Position numbers and translations under genes: made by a program. Below are positions 10,506-21,971 of a stretch of DNA of 64,000 bases, piece after piece (within the stretch, counting starts at the first letter, position 1; each line of letters begins with the position of its first letter). The stretch covers positions 325,697 to 389,696 of the forward strand of contig WTPW01000418.1 in the NCBI GenBank assembly GCA_009809945.1, in the 5' to 3' direction. The notes beneath the pieces were generated by a model. The model was not told where the DNA came from, did no database searches, and saw nothing but the letters and a program-made list of their open reading frames with translations. Source of the DNA: Gigaspora margarita. Its lineage: Eukaryota > Glomeromycota > Glomeromycetes > Diversisporales > Gigasporaceae.

Positions 10506-11819
10506 TATTGTAGAAGATACTCCTTTGATTAGTACCCCTCTTGATTTGTATCAGGTATATTTCAAGCCTATTTTTGTAAGAGACCCATGTACAAATCAAA
10601 GCACAATTTTCTAATAATAATTTTTTTACTTATAAGCTAATATACACTCCTTACAAAAGACTCTTTACACAATGTACTCTATACTATGCAAAATACCTGC
10701 ATACAATCAAATTTTTTACCACATGAAATTAAATCATACTCAGGTATTTTACATAGTAAAATACAGTACTTACTATTCTAGTAATACAATGTAGCTAAGT
10801 AAGTTTGTATTTGAATTATTATAACTTAACTATAAGACATTGTTGCTTAATTTCCTGAAAGTTGTTCCTTGCTAGCTAATTTTCCTGACACTATGGGTCA
10901 TCTACAGTATAGTTTCTTGACAAGACATATTATCTCTAATATGACATGTTTTTGACATTCTTTTTTCTTGACAAGACATATTTTTAAAAAGACATTTTAC
11001 TAATATGATGTATTTAAAAAGAATATTTTTCTGACATGTCATAATTCTAATATCTCTTTTTTTGACAAGATTTTTCATGATTAGAAATTTTATTTAAAAA
11101 TAATCATAATATTTGTTGTGTGTCACATCAATTCTTGCATCAGATAACACCTGGCCTAAACTAGATTAAGGTTAGGGTAAAATTACAGTATAGTTAGGAG
11201 TTAGTTTAGGCCAGTTGTTGATAATTATTTAATACTGGTCAAATAATAGTTATTTGACATGTGTCAGATTCAATCTGATACAAGTTTTAATCTAATGTAG
11301 AACATATTCAATACAAAAAAATTAAATGAGTAAGTTAGTACTTATTATTATAACATAGACTATAATGCAAATGAGAAATTAAATAAATAGCTTATCTTGT
11401 CATATTGAATTCATGTAAATAAGAAATTAGATAAAAAGTGAACAAAAAGCTATCAGTAAATAGCACTATCAATAATAAGAGAGGGTTTTAATCAGGAAGT
11501 AACCTAACTTCAAATTGAGACAAATATTGTTATGACAGATTGCTTGGTCAGAAAAAGTGCATTCAATGAAACTTAGTGTCAAAGAAAAGTCAAATTAGAA
11601 ATATGTTATGTCAGAGAATTGTTTTTAAAAATATGAAATATCAGTAAAGAAGCTTTAGAGAGCATAGTAGGTTAAAAAAATATTTTGTTACAAAAAATGC
11701 TATAGATGAAACATTTTGTCAGAGATATAGTTTAGTAAAATGAGCTGGCTAGGAACTAACTTTTGGGAATCATATCATAATTCTATAAGATACTGTAAGC
11801 AATTTCATTATATAACTTA
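10506..11819. other. Unassigned A+T-rich interior of the 14.6-kb insertion
   Basis: No gene was seen. Features are dispersed 'cttgacaagacat' and 'tttgacat' words at 10910-11060, and a hairpin at 11151-11214 with 13-bp arms CTGGCCTAAACTA and TAGTTTAGGCCAG. Confidence 0.5.
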
Positions 11820-12631
11820 CTCAATAATGCAGCATATAGCAATAAGGTTGAGTTAATTTATATTGAATTATCAAGATTGTTATTATAAGTTACTATAAAA
11901 AAAATTATATTACAGAACTTACTATTCTAGAAATATGTGCTTGAAATCAAGTTAGTTTGTTATTACCTCTATTATAAAAAAATTTGTTACAAAACTCACT
12001 ATTTTTGACCACAGTATACAGTTTATTTAGTATTGAATTATTATAGTTTAAGCAAATTAGTTTGAATTAGAATTATTGTAATTTATGTAGTGAGTTACTG
12101 TAAAAAAATTCAGTTACAAAACTTATTTTCCATTATTGTAACCGCAGTTTGTGGTTAAGTTGAGTTAGTTTGCATTAGAATTATTGTAATTCTATTATAT
12201 AATGGTATAAAAGTTTGGCTATAGAACTTACTTGCTATTTCAATGACAATGGTATGTAGTTAAAGTTAGTTTGCATTGAAATTATCATAATGTTTATTGT
12301 GAGTTATTGAAAAATTGTTATAAAATTATTATTCCATTAATACATAGTTCATATTGGAATTATTGCAATTTCTACTAAGCTATAGTAAAAAATTCTGTTA
12401 TATACTTGAGTTAGCTTGTATTAGAATTATTGCATTTTCTATATAGTATAAGATGAGTTAGTTTGTATTGAAATTATTTAATTATATTGAGATTATTATA
12501 AAAAATTGTTACAGAATTTACTCATGATTCCAGTAGCACAGTATAGTTAAGTTTGAGGTAATTTGCATTGGAATTATTAGGATTTTTATTATAAGTAAAA
12601 AAATTCTGTAATAAAACTTGCTATTTTAGTA
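11820..12631 (+). repeat. Satellite-like repeat of about 110 bp, block 2
   Basis: About seven degenerate units of the same repeat as 8420-8799, with recurring 'gagttagtttg', 'agttactataaaaa' and 'acttactattccagt'. It is interrupted at 12632 by a hAT-like insertion and resumes at 16553. Confidence 0.75.
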
Positions 12632-12829
12632 AGGGAAATTCTAGGCATCTCTAGCTAGAGATGCCTAGTTTATATATTTTTGGCCTCTAGAACCAATTAA
12701 AGAACAAGAAAATTACATGACTAAAGCTCATGTATTTATCCGATTGCTGATACAAGATTGAACAACTCGCTATACCAGATGTTAATAGATAAGTACAAAA
12801 GTAATACAAGATTATCTTTGTTTGTTGAT

Positions 12830-13880
12830 TTTGCTAATCTAATTTTTTTTCTTTAGATAGTAGTTCGCTCTTATCGCGTTTTTTGTATCCTTTTATTTAT
12901 TTTTTTTCATTTTTTGCCTTTGTCTTTTGCTTTGTCTGCTTTTTTGCTATTGCTTGCTTTCGTGCTTTTTTGCTCTTTTGTTTTTTTTTGCCTGGCTTGT
13001 TTGCTTGCTTTTCTTGCCTTGCTTCTGTTTTAGCATTTAACTAATACTTCTTTTTTCTTTTTCTAGATATATTTTTACTATAGATAAACCGTCATCATTG
13101 GAGCTATTGAAATCGCCATCGTTGGTGCTATTATAATTTCATTGCTATGCAGCTTGCACCAGAAAGTTCGTTATGACAAAATCTTGTACAATAACTTTGG
13201 ATCTTGAATCGATTTATTCGCAAGAACTTGTATTAGAATTAGAGTTAGTTGAGTTATTAGTTAGGGTTGGGGTATTTTTAGGTAAGTAGTAGTTAGAGCG
13301 ATTTTGGGCTTTCTTGTATTTCTGTTCAGAGACAATATGCATGGCTTTCACCTGTGCTCTACATTTTTCTGGCATATAAATTCTTCTCTTTTATTTTTTT
13401 TTCATACTACTAACACTTTTTTTCTAGATGATTTCAATATAGGCCTTTGGAATTCCTATAGGTGTCATCATTGGTATCATAGTTGAAATCGTCGTTGGTG
13501 CTATTGGAATCGGCATCATTGGTGCTATTATAAATTTTATTTGTGGCTTTATTTTTTTGTGTAAGAATTCTACTTTTTTAGTTGTATTTTTTTTTTCTTC
13601 ATACCAATTAACACTTTTTTCTTTTTTTCTACTAATTTATGCTTTTTTTTTCTAAATATCTGTAGGTTTTCAGAATTGTCATTAGAGTTGCTATTGGAGT
13701 CACCATTGGAGTTGTCAGATTTTGTAGCTTGGTCTGTGTTTTATATCTCTTTAGTGTATTAATTTTTCCTTTTTGGTATTGTAATTTTTTCTTAACGTTC
13801 TTTTTTTTGTTTTAGGTATAATTTTGCTATAAGTGAATCATTGTTGTTGGTGCTATTATAGAATTCACTATTGAAGTTGC
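12830..13880 (+). repeat. T-rich block with repeated 'ggtgctattgg' codon-like words
   Basis: Clusters of related words (attggagctattgaaatcg, atcattggtgctattata, gtcaccattggagttgtc) are separated by T-rich runs with ctttt/cttgc. Translated on the plus strand they give Gly/Ile/Val-rich stretches, but no continuous frame exists. An inverse-complement version of the same words is at 40255-40390 and 47395-47640. I treat it as a dispersed low-complexity repeat rather than a gene. Confidence 0.5.
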
Positions 13881-13888
13881 CGCCATGG

Positions 13889-14070
13889 TAGGACCCCAAA
13901 ATATACATAGATAGGTCAGGTATGAGTTTGTTTATTTTTGAGGTTTTTTATGCAAATTTTTTCTATTTATAGTAATTTTTTTGCTTATTTTTGCAGTTTT
14001 TTTGCAGATCTTTTCTTTTTTAGTAACCCTATAATTAACCTTACCTATCTATGTATATTTTGGGGTCCTG
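13889..14070. mobile_element. Small MITE with AGGACCCCAAAATATACATA ends
   Basis: Inverted ends of about 32 bp, AGGACCCCAAAATATACATA with GATAGGT and the right-hand TATCTATGTATATTTTGGGG, enclose about 115 bp of T-rich spacer. The target duplication is not clear (TA on the left, TG on the right). Confidence 0.8.
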
Positions 14071-14297
14071 CCCGGTGCTGTCGCAAAATCAGTCATTAGT
14101 ATGTCATTGGAGTTTGTGCTTGTGTCCTGCTTTTTTTAGTTTTTTGGCATGTAGTATCTAGGTGGTGCAAATTGCTTTTTTTAATATCATTCATTAAATT
14201 GTATTTTTTTTTTTAAATTAAATAAAGATTTCAAAGGCAATATTAGTATAGAATATAGCACAATAGTTAGTATGGGGCATAGCATAATAGTTAGTAT

Positions 14298-14563
14298 TAG
14301 GGTTCCTCAAAGTCGAATCAAATCGAATATTAGGCATATTTGAATTTGATCGAATCGAATAAGCTCTTGATTTGAATTTGATTTGAGCAAATCAAATCAA
14401 ATCAAATCAAATATATTTGTAATTTTTATTAAATATTTTCGAATCAAATCAAATATTTTGTCAATTTGAATTTGATTTGATTTGAAATTTCTGTATTTGA
14501 ATTTGATTTGAGATCGAATAGTTAATCGAATCAAATCGAATCAAATCGAATTGCAGAACCCTA
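14298..14563. mobile_element. hAT MITE, TAGGGTTCC ends (copy 1)
   Basis: The ends TAGGGTTCCTCAA and TTGCAGAACCCTA are flanked by the 8-bp TSD GTTAGTAT (14290-14297, 14564-14571). The interior is composed of AATCAAATC and AATCGAATC words. The sister copy at 45422-45707 has its own TSD. No coding capacity. Confidence 0.93.
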
Positions 14564-14734
14564 GTTAGTATAGGGCATATGGACAATAGTTGGAAAGTAG
14601 CATAATATTGGGATATAGCATAATAATGGGATTAGTATTTGGTATATGTATTTTTTTTTTTGTAATAAATTACATTGTTAAAATATATATGAATATCGAA
14701 TGTACTCTATTAATACTGAAAATTTAGTTAGCAG

Positions 14735-16330
14735 ATTGTTAAATTTTTGGTTAGGTGGTTGTGAAGATATCTTCACTAAAAGTTAAAGAAAAGTCAAAAC
14801 ATCTATCAAAGTAGAAGCTATGCTGATTTTTTAAAAAACTTTAGAAAAGATATCTTCACAACCACCTAATCAAATTCGATGAAAATTTTTTATTTAAATT
14901 CTATGGATCCATAGAATTCAAAAAAAAATTTTTATCGAATTTGGTTAGGTGGTTGTAGAGATATCTTTGCTAAAAGTTAGAGAAAAGTCAAAACGTCTAT
15001 TAATATAGAAGCTATGCCAATTTTTTTAAAAACTTTGAGCGAAGATATCTCTACACCACCTGACCAAATTCGATAAAAATTTTTTTATTTGAATTCTTTG
15101 GATCCATAAAATTCAAATAAAAAGTTTTCATCAAATTTGGTTGGGTAGTTGTAGAGATATCTTCACTAAAAGTTAGAGAAAAGTTAAAACGTCTATCAAT
15201 ATAAAAGCTATGCCAATTTTTTTAAAAACTTTGAGCGTAGATATCTCCACAACTACCTGACCAAATTCGATGAAAATTTTTTTTTTGAATTCTATAGAAC
15301 TATATAATTCAAATAAAAAAGTTTTCATCGAATTTGGTCAGGTGGTTGTAGAGATATCTTCACTAAAGTTAGAGAAAAGTCAAAATGTCTATTAATATAG
15401 AAACTATGCTGATTTTTTAAAAACTTTGAGCGGATATCTCCACAACCACCTGACCAAATTCGATGAAAATTTTTTTATTAGAATTCTATGAATCCATAGA
15501 ATTCAAATAAAAAAATTTATCGAATTTGGTTGGTGGTTGTAGAGATATCTTTGCTAAAATTAGAGAAAAATCAAAACATCTATCAAAATAGAAGCTATAC
15601 TGATTTTTTTAAAAAACTTTGAGCAAAGATATCTCCACAACCACCTGACTAAATTCGATAAAAATTTTTATTTGAATTCTATGGATTCATAGAATTCAAA
15701 TAAAAAAAATTTATCAAATTTGGTTGGTAGTTGTAGAGATATCTTCACTAAAAGTTAGAGAAAAGTCAAAATGTTTATCAAAACAGAAGCTATGCCAATT
15801 TTTTCAAAAAATTCAAGTGAAGATATCTCCACAACCACCTGACCAAATTCGATAAATTTTTTTTTATTTGAATTCTATGAATTCATAGAATTTAAATAAA
15901 AAAATTTTCATCGAATTTGGTCATTGGTTGTAGAGATATCTTCGCTAAAAGTTAGAAAAAAGTCAAAACGTCTATTAAAATAGAAGCTACGCCGATTTTT
16001 TTAAAAAATTTGAGCAAAGATATCTCTACAACCACCTGACCAAATTCGATAAAAATTTTTTTATTTGAATTCTATGGATTCATAGAATTCAAATAAAAAA
16101 TTATCATCAAATTTTGTTAGTTGGTTATAGAGTAATCTTCATTAAAAGTTAAAAAAAGTCAAAACATCTATCAAAATAGAAGCTATGCCAATTTTTTTAA
16201 AAAATTCAAGTGAAGATATCTCTACAACCACCTGACCAAATTTGATGAAAATTTAAATTTGAATTCTATGGATCCATAGAATTCAAATAAAAAAAATTTC
16301 ATCAAATTTGGCCAGTGATTGTGGAGATAT
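14735..16330. repeat. Tandem array of about eight palindromic units of about 195 bp
   Basis: Each unit has 'ggtggttgtagagatatctt' on the left and 'aagatatctctacaaccacc' on the right, with 'agaagctatgcc' near its centre. Units are joined by 'gaattctatggatccataga', itself palindromic around GGATCC. Every unit can fold as a hairpin and so can the junctions. Units differ by point changes and small indels. No frame is open. Confidence 0.9.
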
Positions 16331-16552
16331 ATTCGCTTAAATATTTATATTTTTTTATTTTTTTTTTTCTATAAATTGTTCAACAGACGATTATAATTCT
16401 GGGTTACACAAAAGTACCCAACTTGTTTAGCATTATCATATGATCGGATGATTGACAAAAATGGAGATAACATGCTTTTTTGAATTTTAATTAGTTGAAA
16501 GGCCAGAGATATATAGTTATATATCTCTAGCTAAAGATGTCTGGAAGAACCC

Positions 16553-16790
16553 TTTTAGTAATTGCAGTATGTAATTAAGTTAGTTTGCAATAGTATTATC
16601 ATGTTTCTGTATAGTTAAGTTAGTTTGTATTGAAATTATTGTAATATTTATAATTTACTATATAAAATTCCATTACAAACCTTATTACTCCAGTGACTAT
16701 AGTGTGCGGTTAAGATTGAGATAGTTTGCATTGAATTATTGTGATTTCTATATTACTATAAAAATTCTGTTACTTGGCACTTGATGCTTT
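16553..16790 (+). repeat. Satellite-like repeat of about 110 bp, block 3
   Basis: About two units continue the array interrupted at 12632, with 'aattaagttagtttgca' and 'gttaagattgagatagtttg'. Confidence 0.65.
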
Positions 16791-16960
16791 TTTAATAAAT
16801 AGTATAAAGATACTATTTCTTCAAAATAAAGCTACGTATTTCATAAACTTTAATTACAAACCCTCTTTCACTTTTTTTCCTTTTTTTTTAGCCAGCAACT
16901 AACTAATAGTTTAAATAGTTTAAAAATTCATATATTATTAAAAAAATAAAAAAAAAGATA

Positions 16961-17216
16961 TGGGCTGCCATTAATAGAATAAGGCAGATCGACATCTTAA
17001 AAAAATTAATAACTTTACTTTCACAGCTCATATCTTAATGAATTTGAAGCTATCTTGGTGATTTAATATTCATAAGAAAGCTTGGATCGTAGACCTTCTT
17101 TTGACTATTAAATTATCAAGTTAGCTTTAATCTTCATTAAGATATGAGCTGTGAAAGTAAATGTATTAATTTTTTTAAAAATGTTGATCTGCCTTATTTC
17201 TATTGTTGGCAGCCCA
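16961..17216. mobile_element. MITE, TGGGCTGCC ends, TA target
   Basis: The ends TGGGCTGCCATTAATAGAAT and, inverted from the right, TGGGCTGCCAACAATAGAAA continue with AAGGCAGATC and TTTACTTTCACAGCTCATAT on both arms, about 80 bp per arm. TA lies on both sides (16959-16960, 17217-17218). Tc1/mariner-type foldback MITE. Confidence 0.88.
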
Positions 17217-17218
17217 TA

Positions 17219-18780
17219 TAATCAAAAAGAATTATGAAAATTCTAGCAGCCCAAATCTGAAATATTGAGAAAAATAATATAGAAGTATAAATAAGACCCA
17301 GGAAATAAAAATATTTATTTAAGGCTCAGGATCATTTAATTTTAAGATATATTTAAGCTATCTTAATTCATATACTCAAATTTTTTGGCAATTTCTCATT
17401 GGTACATATGCACGTACCAGTATGATTATATTATATTTATTTAATGCTTATAGAATAAATCTGTTTTAAGTGTAACAGGTATCAAAAACATAACTTTTAA
17501 TAGTGCTTGGCACACGATACTCCTTTAATAGATAGTATAATATTTTTTTATCTATTGCGAAGCAATTGTTCTTGTTTTTGTACTTGAGTTTGCATTTGTT
17601 TTTGCACTTGCACTTGTTCTTAAATTTGAGACCATTATACAAAACGCTTTCCAATTTGTAAAACATTTGATTAACTTTTTTTTTAGCTATTTTTTTGCTC
17701 AAAATAGTTTGTAATAATCAAATAACAGAAGCAAATTTGGAAAATTCATATTTTACGATTTTAAGAGAGTTGTTAAGGCATTAAAAAAACCTTGATATAA
17801 GCCTTATTTTGGTGTGACTATGTTAGAATACTTGATTAGCCAGTGGTATAGACGAACATTTGTGCTCTGATATAAGCCTTATTTGATATTACTATGTTAG
17901 AATATTTGATTAGCCAGTGGAACAGAGCTATATTTGTATTTTAATATAAAAAAGATAAGATATATAGTTATCAGATGCAAAGTGGCTAATAATAGAATTA
18001 TTTGCTTTTATCTGGCTATGTGTTAACATGTGGCTTATGATGACATATATAATTAATAAAATAATCTATTACTTCGCACATGTCTTAGATATCATTGTTG
18101 CAAGATAAAGTTAACTTGAGTACAAATTTAGTAAAACCACATTTCACAAATTGAAATCACTGTCAAAAAATCTTGACAGAAAATGATTGACCTAGCGAAC
18201 ATAAAATACTATGATTATAAATTGATCAGAGCGGCAAAAAATCTGAACTGAAAATATAGAAAAAGAGCAAAATAATGAAAACAGATATAATATACTATAA
18301 TAAATAGCACAATTTTTACACAAAACAGCAAATTTTGGACAGTTGTGCCTTTTTTACTATCTTGAAAGGGCTAGTGCAAGTGTAAGAACATTAACAACAA
18401 CTTCAACCTCAATATCAACATCAACCTCAACCTTACCTCAAGTACAAGAACAAAAGTATAGACCATATACAATGCTTTTAAATTTGTAATATAGCAAATT
18501 TCTTTTTTTAGTGATTTCCTCCTATAAATGGTTGGTAACATTAGCTAATCTAATTGGCATGCGCATATTTAGTAAACCACATTTCACAAATTTGAGATAG
18601 GTGGTTAAGGGTGTTAATTAGTTACTTGAGCAATTGATCTACACTAGCCAATCAGATGAATTTTTTCCTTTGAGTCAAGAGCTAATTAATCCATATCACA
18701 TGACTAACATCCAATAGTAAACAATTAAAATACTTATAAGTTATTGTATGGTACATAAAAAAATATCAGTACGGTGATAT
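17219..18780. other. Unassigned A+T-rich interior with local repeats
   Basis: A direct repeat of about 75 bp at 17791-17945 (tgatataagccttattt and 'tgattagccagtgg' twice). 'aaccacatttcacaaatt' recurs at about 18135 and 18572. CTT/TTG-rich words at 17570-17625 are echoed inverted by AAC/CAA-rich words at 18390-18460. No gene is recognised, and the lysine-rich minus-strand frame at 17466-17702 is low complexity. Confidence 0.45.
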
Positions 18781-18784
18781 GGGT

Positions 18785-18888
18785 GTATATCAGTTATTAG
18801 ATCAAATATCTGTCGGAGATATATGGGCCGTATTGTGGCCTATATATCTTTGATAGATATTCAGTTCAATCACTGATATACAGTATAT
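18785..18888. repeat. Imperfect palindrome of about 100 bp
   Basis: The left arm 'gtatatcagttattagatc' through 'gagatatatgggcc' pairs with 'ggcctatatatctttgat' through 'atcactgatatac'. This is probably a small foldback element. No target duplication was resolved. Confidence 0.6.
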
Positions 18889-19033
18889 TTATACTATTGT
18901 GTCAATTTTTTATCCATCATACAATAATAGTATTATTGTCTGGCTATTGTTACATACTGCTGCACCAAAATTTTGATCATCATATTTGTACAGTTAAATT
19001 GTTAGATAGAGCTGATTATAATATGGCTCTGTT

Positions 19034-21452
19034 CAAAAACAGCACTAAAACCTTTTTTGGTGATTCTGAAAGTTTTAGGTTTCAGATTATAGTTTTCGAA
19101 ACCTTATCCGAAACTTGAAACCAGTGTTGGAAATCATATGTTCACAGTGTTCACAGTGAACATAAATTTTTTTAAAAAATCAAAATTTTTATATTTTATG
19201 TTCACATAGTATAAACATAAGAAATCAAAAATTTTATATTTTATATTCATATAATATTAATATAAATTTTAATTTTTTTAATTTCTTATTCATAATTTAT
19301 TATATTTACCATATGTTTCCAAAAATAAGTCTTCTTTTTTGGATGATTTTGAATACAAAAATCTGTGAGTAGCTATTTTTGGATATAATCGATTTTTGGT
19401 CAATTGCAAATAGTCATTACATCATAAAGTCCAAATTCTATTATTTAAAATTGGTTATTGGTGCTTAAGCAAAGAATAATATATACTGAAATTTTATCAA
19501 AATGGTGCAATTTTTATTGTTTGACTTTTAATTTTAACTTCAATGAATATATTTTTTTAAAAAAATATTTTTTCGTTGAAAGCAAAAATTCAAAGCATAT
19601 AATAAAAAGTTCTCTAATTTTCTCAAAAATTTTACAAAATGTACAATTTGATCTTTCAAATAAGTTTACTTAAGCAACTATAATCGATTTGCATAGTAAA
19701 CTTTGGACTTTACTATGTAGCAACTGTCTTCGATCATAGGGTAGCTTATTTTTAGGTCAAAAACGTTTAGAGTTTTTGACCAAAAGAGGTAGGTAGCTTA
19801 TTTTTAGAGATAGCTTATTTTTAGCAAGATACAGCTTGCTAATACAAGTATAAATAGAGTGCTTCTGGCTTTGCAACTTTAAATTCAAAAAAAATTAATA
19901 ACTTTATTTCAATTTAGGAATTAAATTTTCTTTACTAATTAATATTAAAAATTTAATTAAAGAATGGTATTTTGTTTGTATATTGCTTAAAAATTTTTAA
20001 TACTTTTACTTTATAATATAGTAGTAGAATGCATATTTTTATAACAGAATTAATTAAAACCAAACTTAGAAATAAAATACATTTTAGAACTTTTAATTAT
20101 CTTTTGTTAATTTTATAAATAGTTCATCTATAAATGATTTGATTTTGAACATGCATATAATGTTTGGCAAATTTATTATATAGAAATAATCAATAATATA
20201 TTGTTTTAAATAAAGATTAAATATATTAATTTTATAAATAAATAGCTATACAATTAGTTATATTAAATATAAATTTATAATTAATAAATACAAATCATAT
20301 TAGTAAAATATTTGTAATTTCAAAAGTTTTTAATTTTATATTAATTATTATAAATTTTATTTGTGAACATATTTATTTTTAATGTGAACATTATAAAAAA
20401 AAATTATGTTCACAAAAATCATAAATTTTTTTTGAATTTCCAACACTGCTTGAAACCTCACCCGAAACCCGAAACCTCAACTGAAACCCAAAACCTTGAC
20501 CGAAACCTGAAACCTCAACTGAAACCCCAAAACTGCCAAAACATCAATAACTTATTTGTTTATTCTCTCCAAAGTTGGTGCTGATACCCTTTAGTGCCAA
20601 ATCTGAAGTTTCGGGCTTCAGATTATAACTTCCAATACTTTATCCAAAACTCGAAACCTCACCCGAAACCCAAACCTCATTCGAACTGAAACCTCACTTG
20701 AACACCAAAAACTACCCCAACTTCCATATACATTGATTGCATTTATGTATTATATATCTCTTTCAATTATACATCAAATGCACTGATGTATGCTTTGTAT
20801 CTCTTCAATATACATTAATCGCACTGATGTATGTTATATATCTCCTTAAAGAATTCAATGCATCCAACAATTTATTGAATATGTGCAGTCATTTTTGTTG
20901 TTATGATTCATAAGTACAACATGAAAGGTATAATTCCGAAGTTTATATTCTGACAATCAATATTGCTTTTGCAAGCACCAGTTTTTTTTACTTATTACGT
21001 AAAAACTGGGTACAATATCAAGTAATAATAAGTAATTAGTACGTCCATATCTACTAATGATAGAATTGATAGGTTACTGCAGAATTAAATAAATGGTTGG
21101 TATCAAAAGACATAAAATACTTATCAATTCATCATTGGCAATTTTTTCTATCGTCCTAGAATTTTGCAATCAGTTGTAATAACGGTATGATATTAAAAAT
21201 AAAGTTTATAATTTATTCCAAAATAATTTTACATTTTGGGTTCATTAAAAATAAGGCAACCTTATAATAAATTTATAAGCTTCAATATTATATTTTTGAG
21301 TTTCGGATTATAGGTTTGGTTTCGGATTATAGTTTCGGGGTTTCGAGTTTCGGGTTTCAGAGTTTCGGTTTTTTAAAAAATCCGAAACTAGTTTCGGATT
21401 AGAACCGTTCCGAAACTAGTTTCGGGTAGGTTTCGTTTCGACGCCATGTTTG
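19034..21452. mobile_element. hAT-like element with GAAACC/GGTTTC-rich termini
   Basis: Flanked by GCTCTGTT (19026-19033) and GCTCTGTC (21453-21460), an 8-bp TSD with one mismatch. The left end CAAAAACAGCACTAAAACC resembles the inverted right end CAAACATGGCGTCGAAACG. The subterminal zones are full of 'gaaacct' or 'ggtttcg' words. It sits at the centre of a longer inverted repeat: 18930-19015 pairs with about 21460-21560, sharing 'caaaattttgatc' and 'atttgtac'. It is interrupted by the hAT at 19122-20448. Confidence 0.65.
19122..20448. mobile_element. hAT element, CAGTGTTGGAAAT ends (copy 1, 1327 bp)
   Basis: The ends CAGTGTTGGAAAT and ATTTCCAACACTG are flanked by CTTGAAAC on both sides (19114-19121, 20449-20456). 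Subterminal 'gtgaacat' and 'atgttcac' repeats occur at both ends. Colinear with 25565-33409, which carries two further insertions; stripped of those the lengths agree within a few bases (1327 against about 1332). Short frames such as 19458-19673 are A+T-rich with no transposase domain. Confidence 0.95.
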
Positions 21453-21460
21453 GCTCTGTC

Positions 21461-21971
21461 TAATAAGAATTTTAAAACAACCGTACAAATACGATCAAAA
21501 TTTTGGTATGGCAGTAACAACATTGCCGTACAATAATGTAACTTATTTGATAATTCAAGTAATGTGGTAATGTATAAGCTTTAGCATTAGTAACAAACAT
21601 TCTGTAAATTCGGGTTCGAATTTAAAAATTAAGTTCGATTCCAACCTCTATATTTAGTTCATGATTTTTTTTCTCTTTAAAAAGAAAGGACTACTGAACA
21701 AATTCGCACATTTGGCTGCAATTAATGGTATTAATTTTAAGAAAACGAAAAGAAACCTTCGAATGCTAACTTTCAATTTTAAATATTAGAATCCGTATTT
21801 GTGTCTGATTGGATAGTTTCTAATATAGGGTAACAGCTTACGTCAACTCAGCTCGAAGTTAATCGGTTCACAGACGACTTGACCCCGACTTTTGGAGCAG
21901 AAAGATCAGCTCAGTTTTGCCAATGCAAGCAGTGAGCCGAGCCGAGCCGAGCCAAGCCGTTTGCATCATTA
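21461..21971. other. Right interior of the 14.6-kb insertion
   Basis: 21460-21560 is the right arm of the inverted repeat described for 19034-21452. 21800-21971 is G+C-richer and carries the hAT-like right end with gagccgagccgagcc words. No gene was seen. Confidence 0.5.

Larger units (their letters stand above)
12632..16552. mobile_element. 3.9-kb hAT-like element, AGGGAAATTC ends
   Basis: The left end AGGGAAATTCTAGGCATCTC pairs with the right end, whose inverse reads GGGTTCTTCCAGACATCTTT. Both are followed by TAGCTAGAGAT, and 'ggcctct' and 'ggccaga' words mark the inner limits. The TSD TTTTAGTA lies at 12624-12631 and 16553-16560, within the satellite-like repeat. Inside are a T-rich block, two MITEs and a palindromic array. 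No transposase was seen. Confidence 0.82.
7406..21971. mobile_element. 14.6-kb hAT-like composite insertion
   Basis: The left end TAGTGATGCAAATGGCTTGA and the right end, read inverted, TAATGATGCAAACGGCTTGG are terminal inverted repeats. The 8-bp duplication TTTGTTTA lies at 7398-7405 and 21972-21979. The empty site is seen in copy B, where 'gtcatttgtttactaacact' (53709-53728) is continuous. TIR style and 8-bp TSD fit hAT. Removing later nested elements (8800-10497, 12632-16552, 16961-17216, 19034-21452) leaves about 6.2 kb, which includes satellite-like units. No transposase reading frame was recognised, so it is non-autonomous or decayed. Confidence 0.8.

Noticed and set aside
17466-17702. 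78-codon minus-strand frame rich in Lys and Asn
   Set aside because: Driven by CTTG/TTTTTG-type simple sequence; no start context or domain.
21600-21650. 'gggttcgaattt' and 'gttcgattcc' as tRNA B boxes
   Set aside because: No A box at a suitable distance on the same strand and no foldable tRNA.
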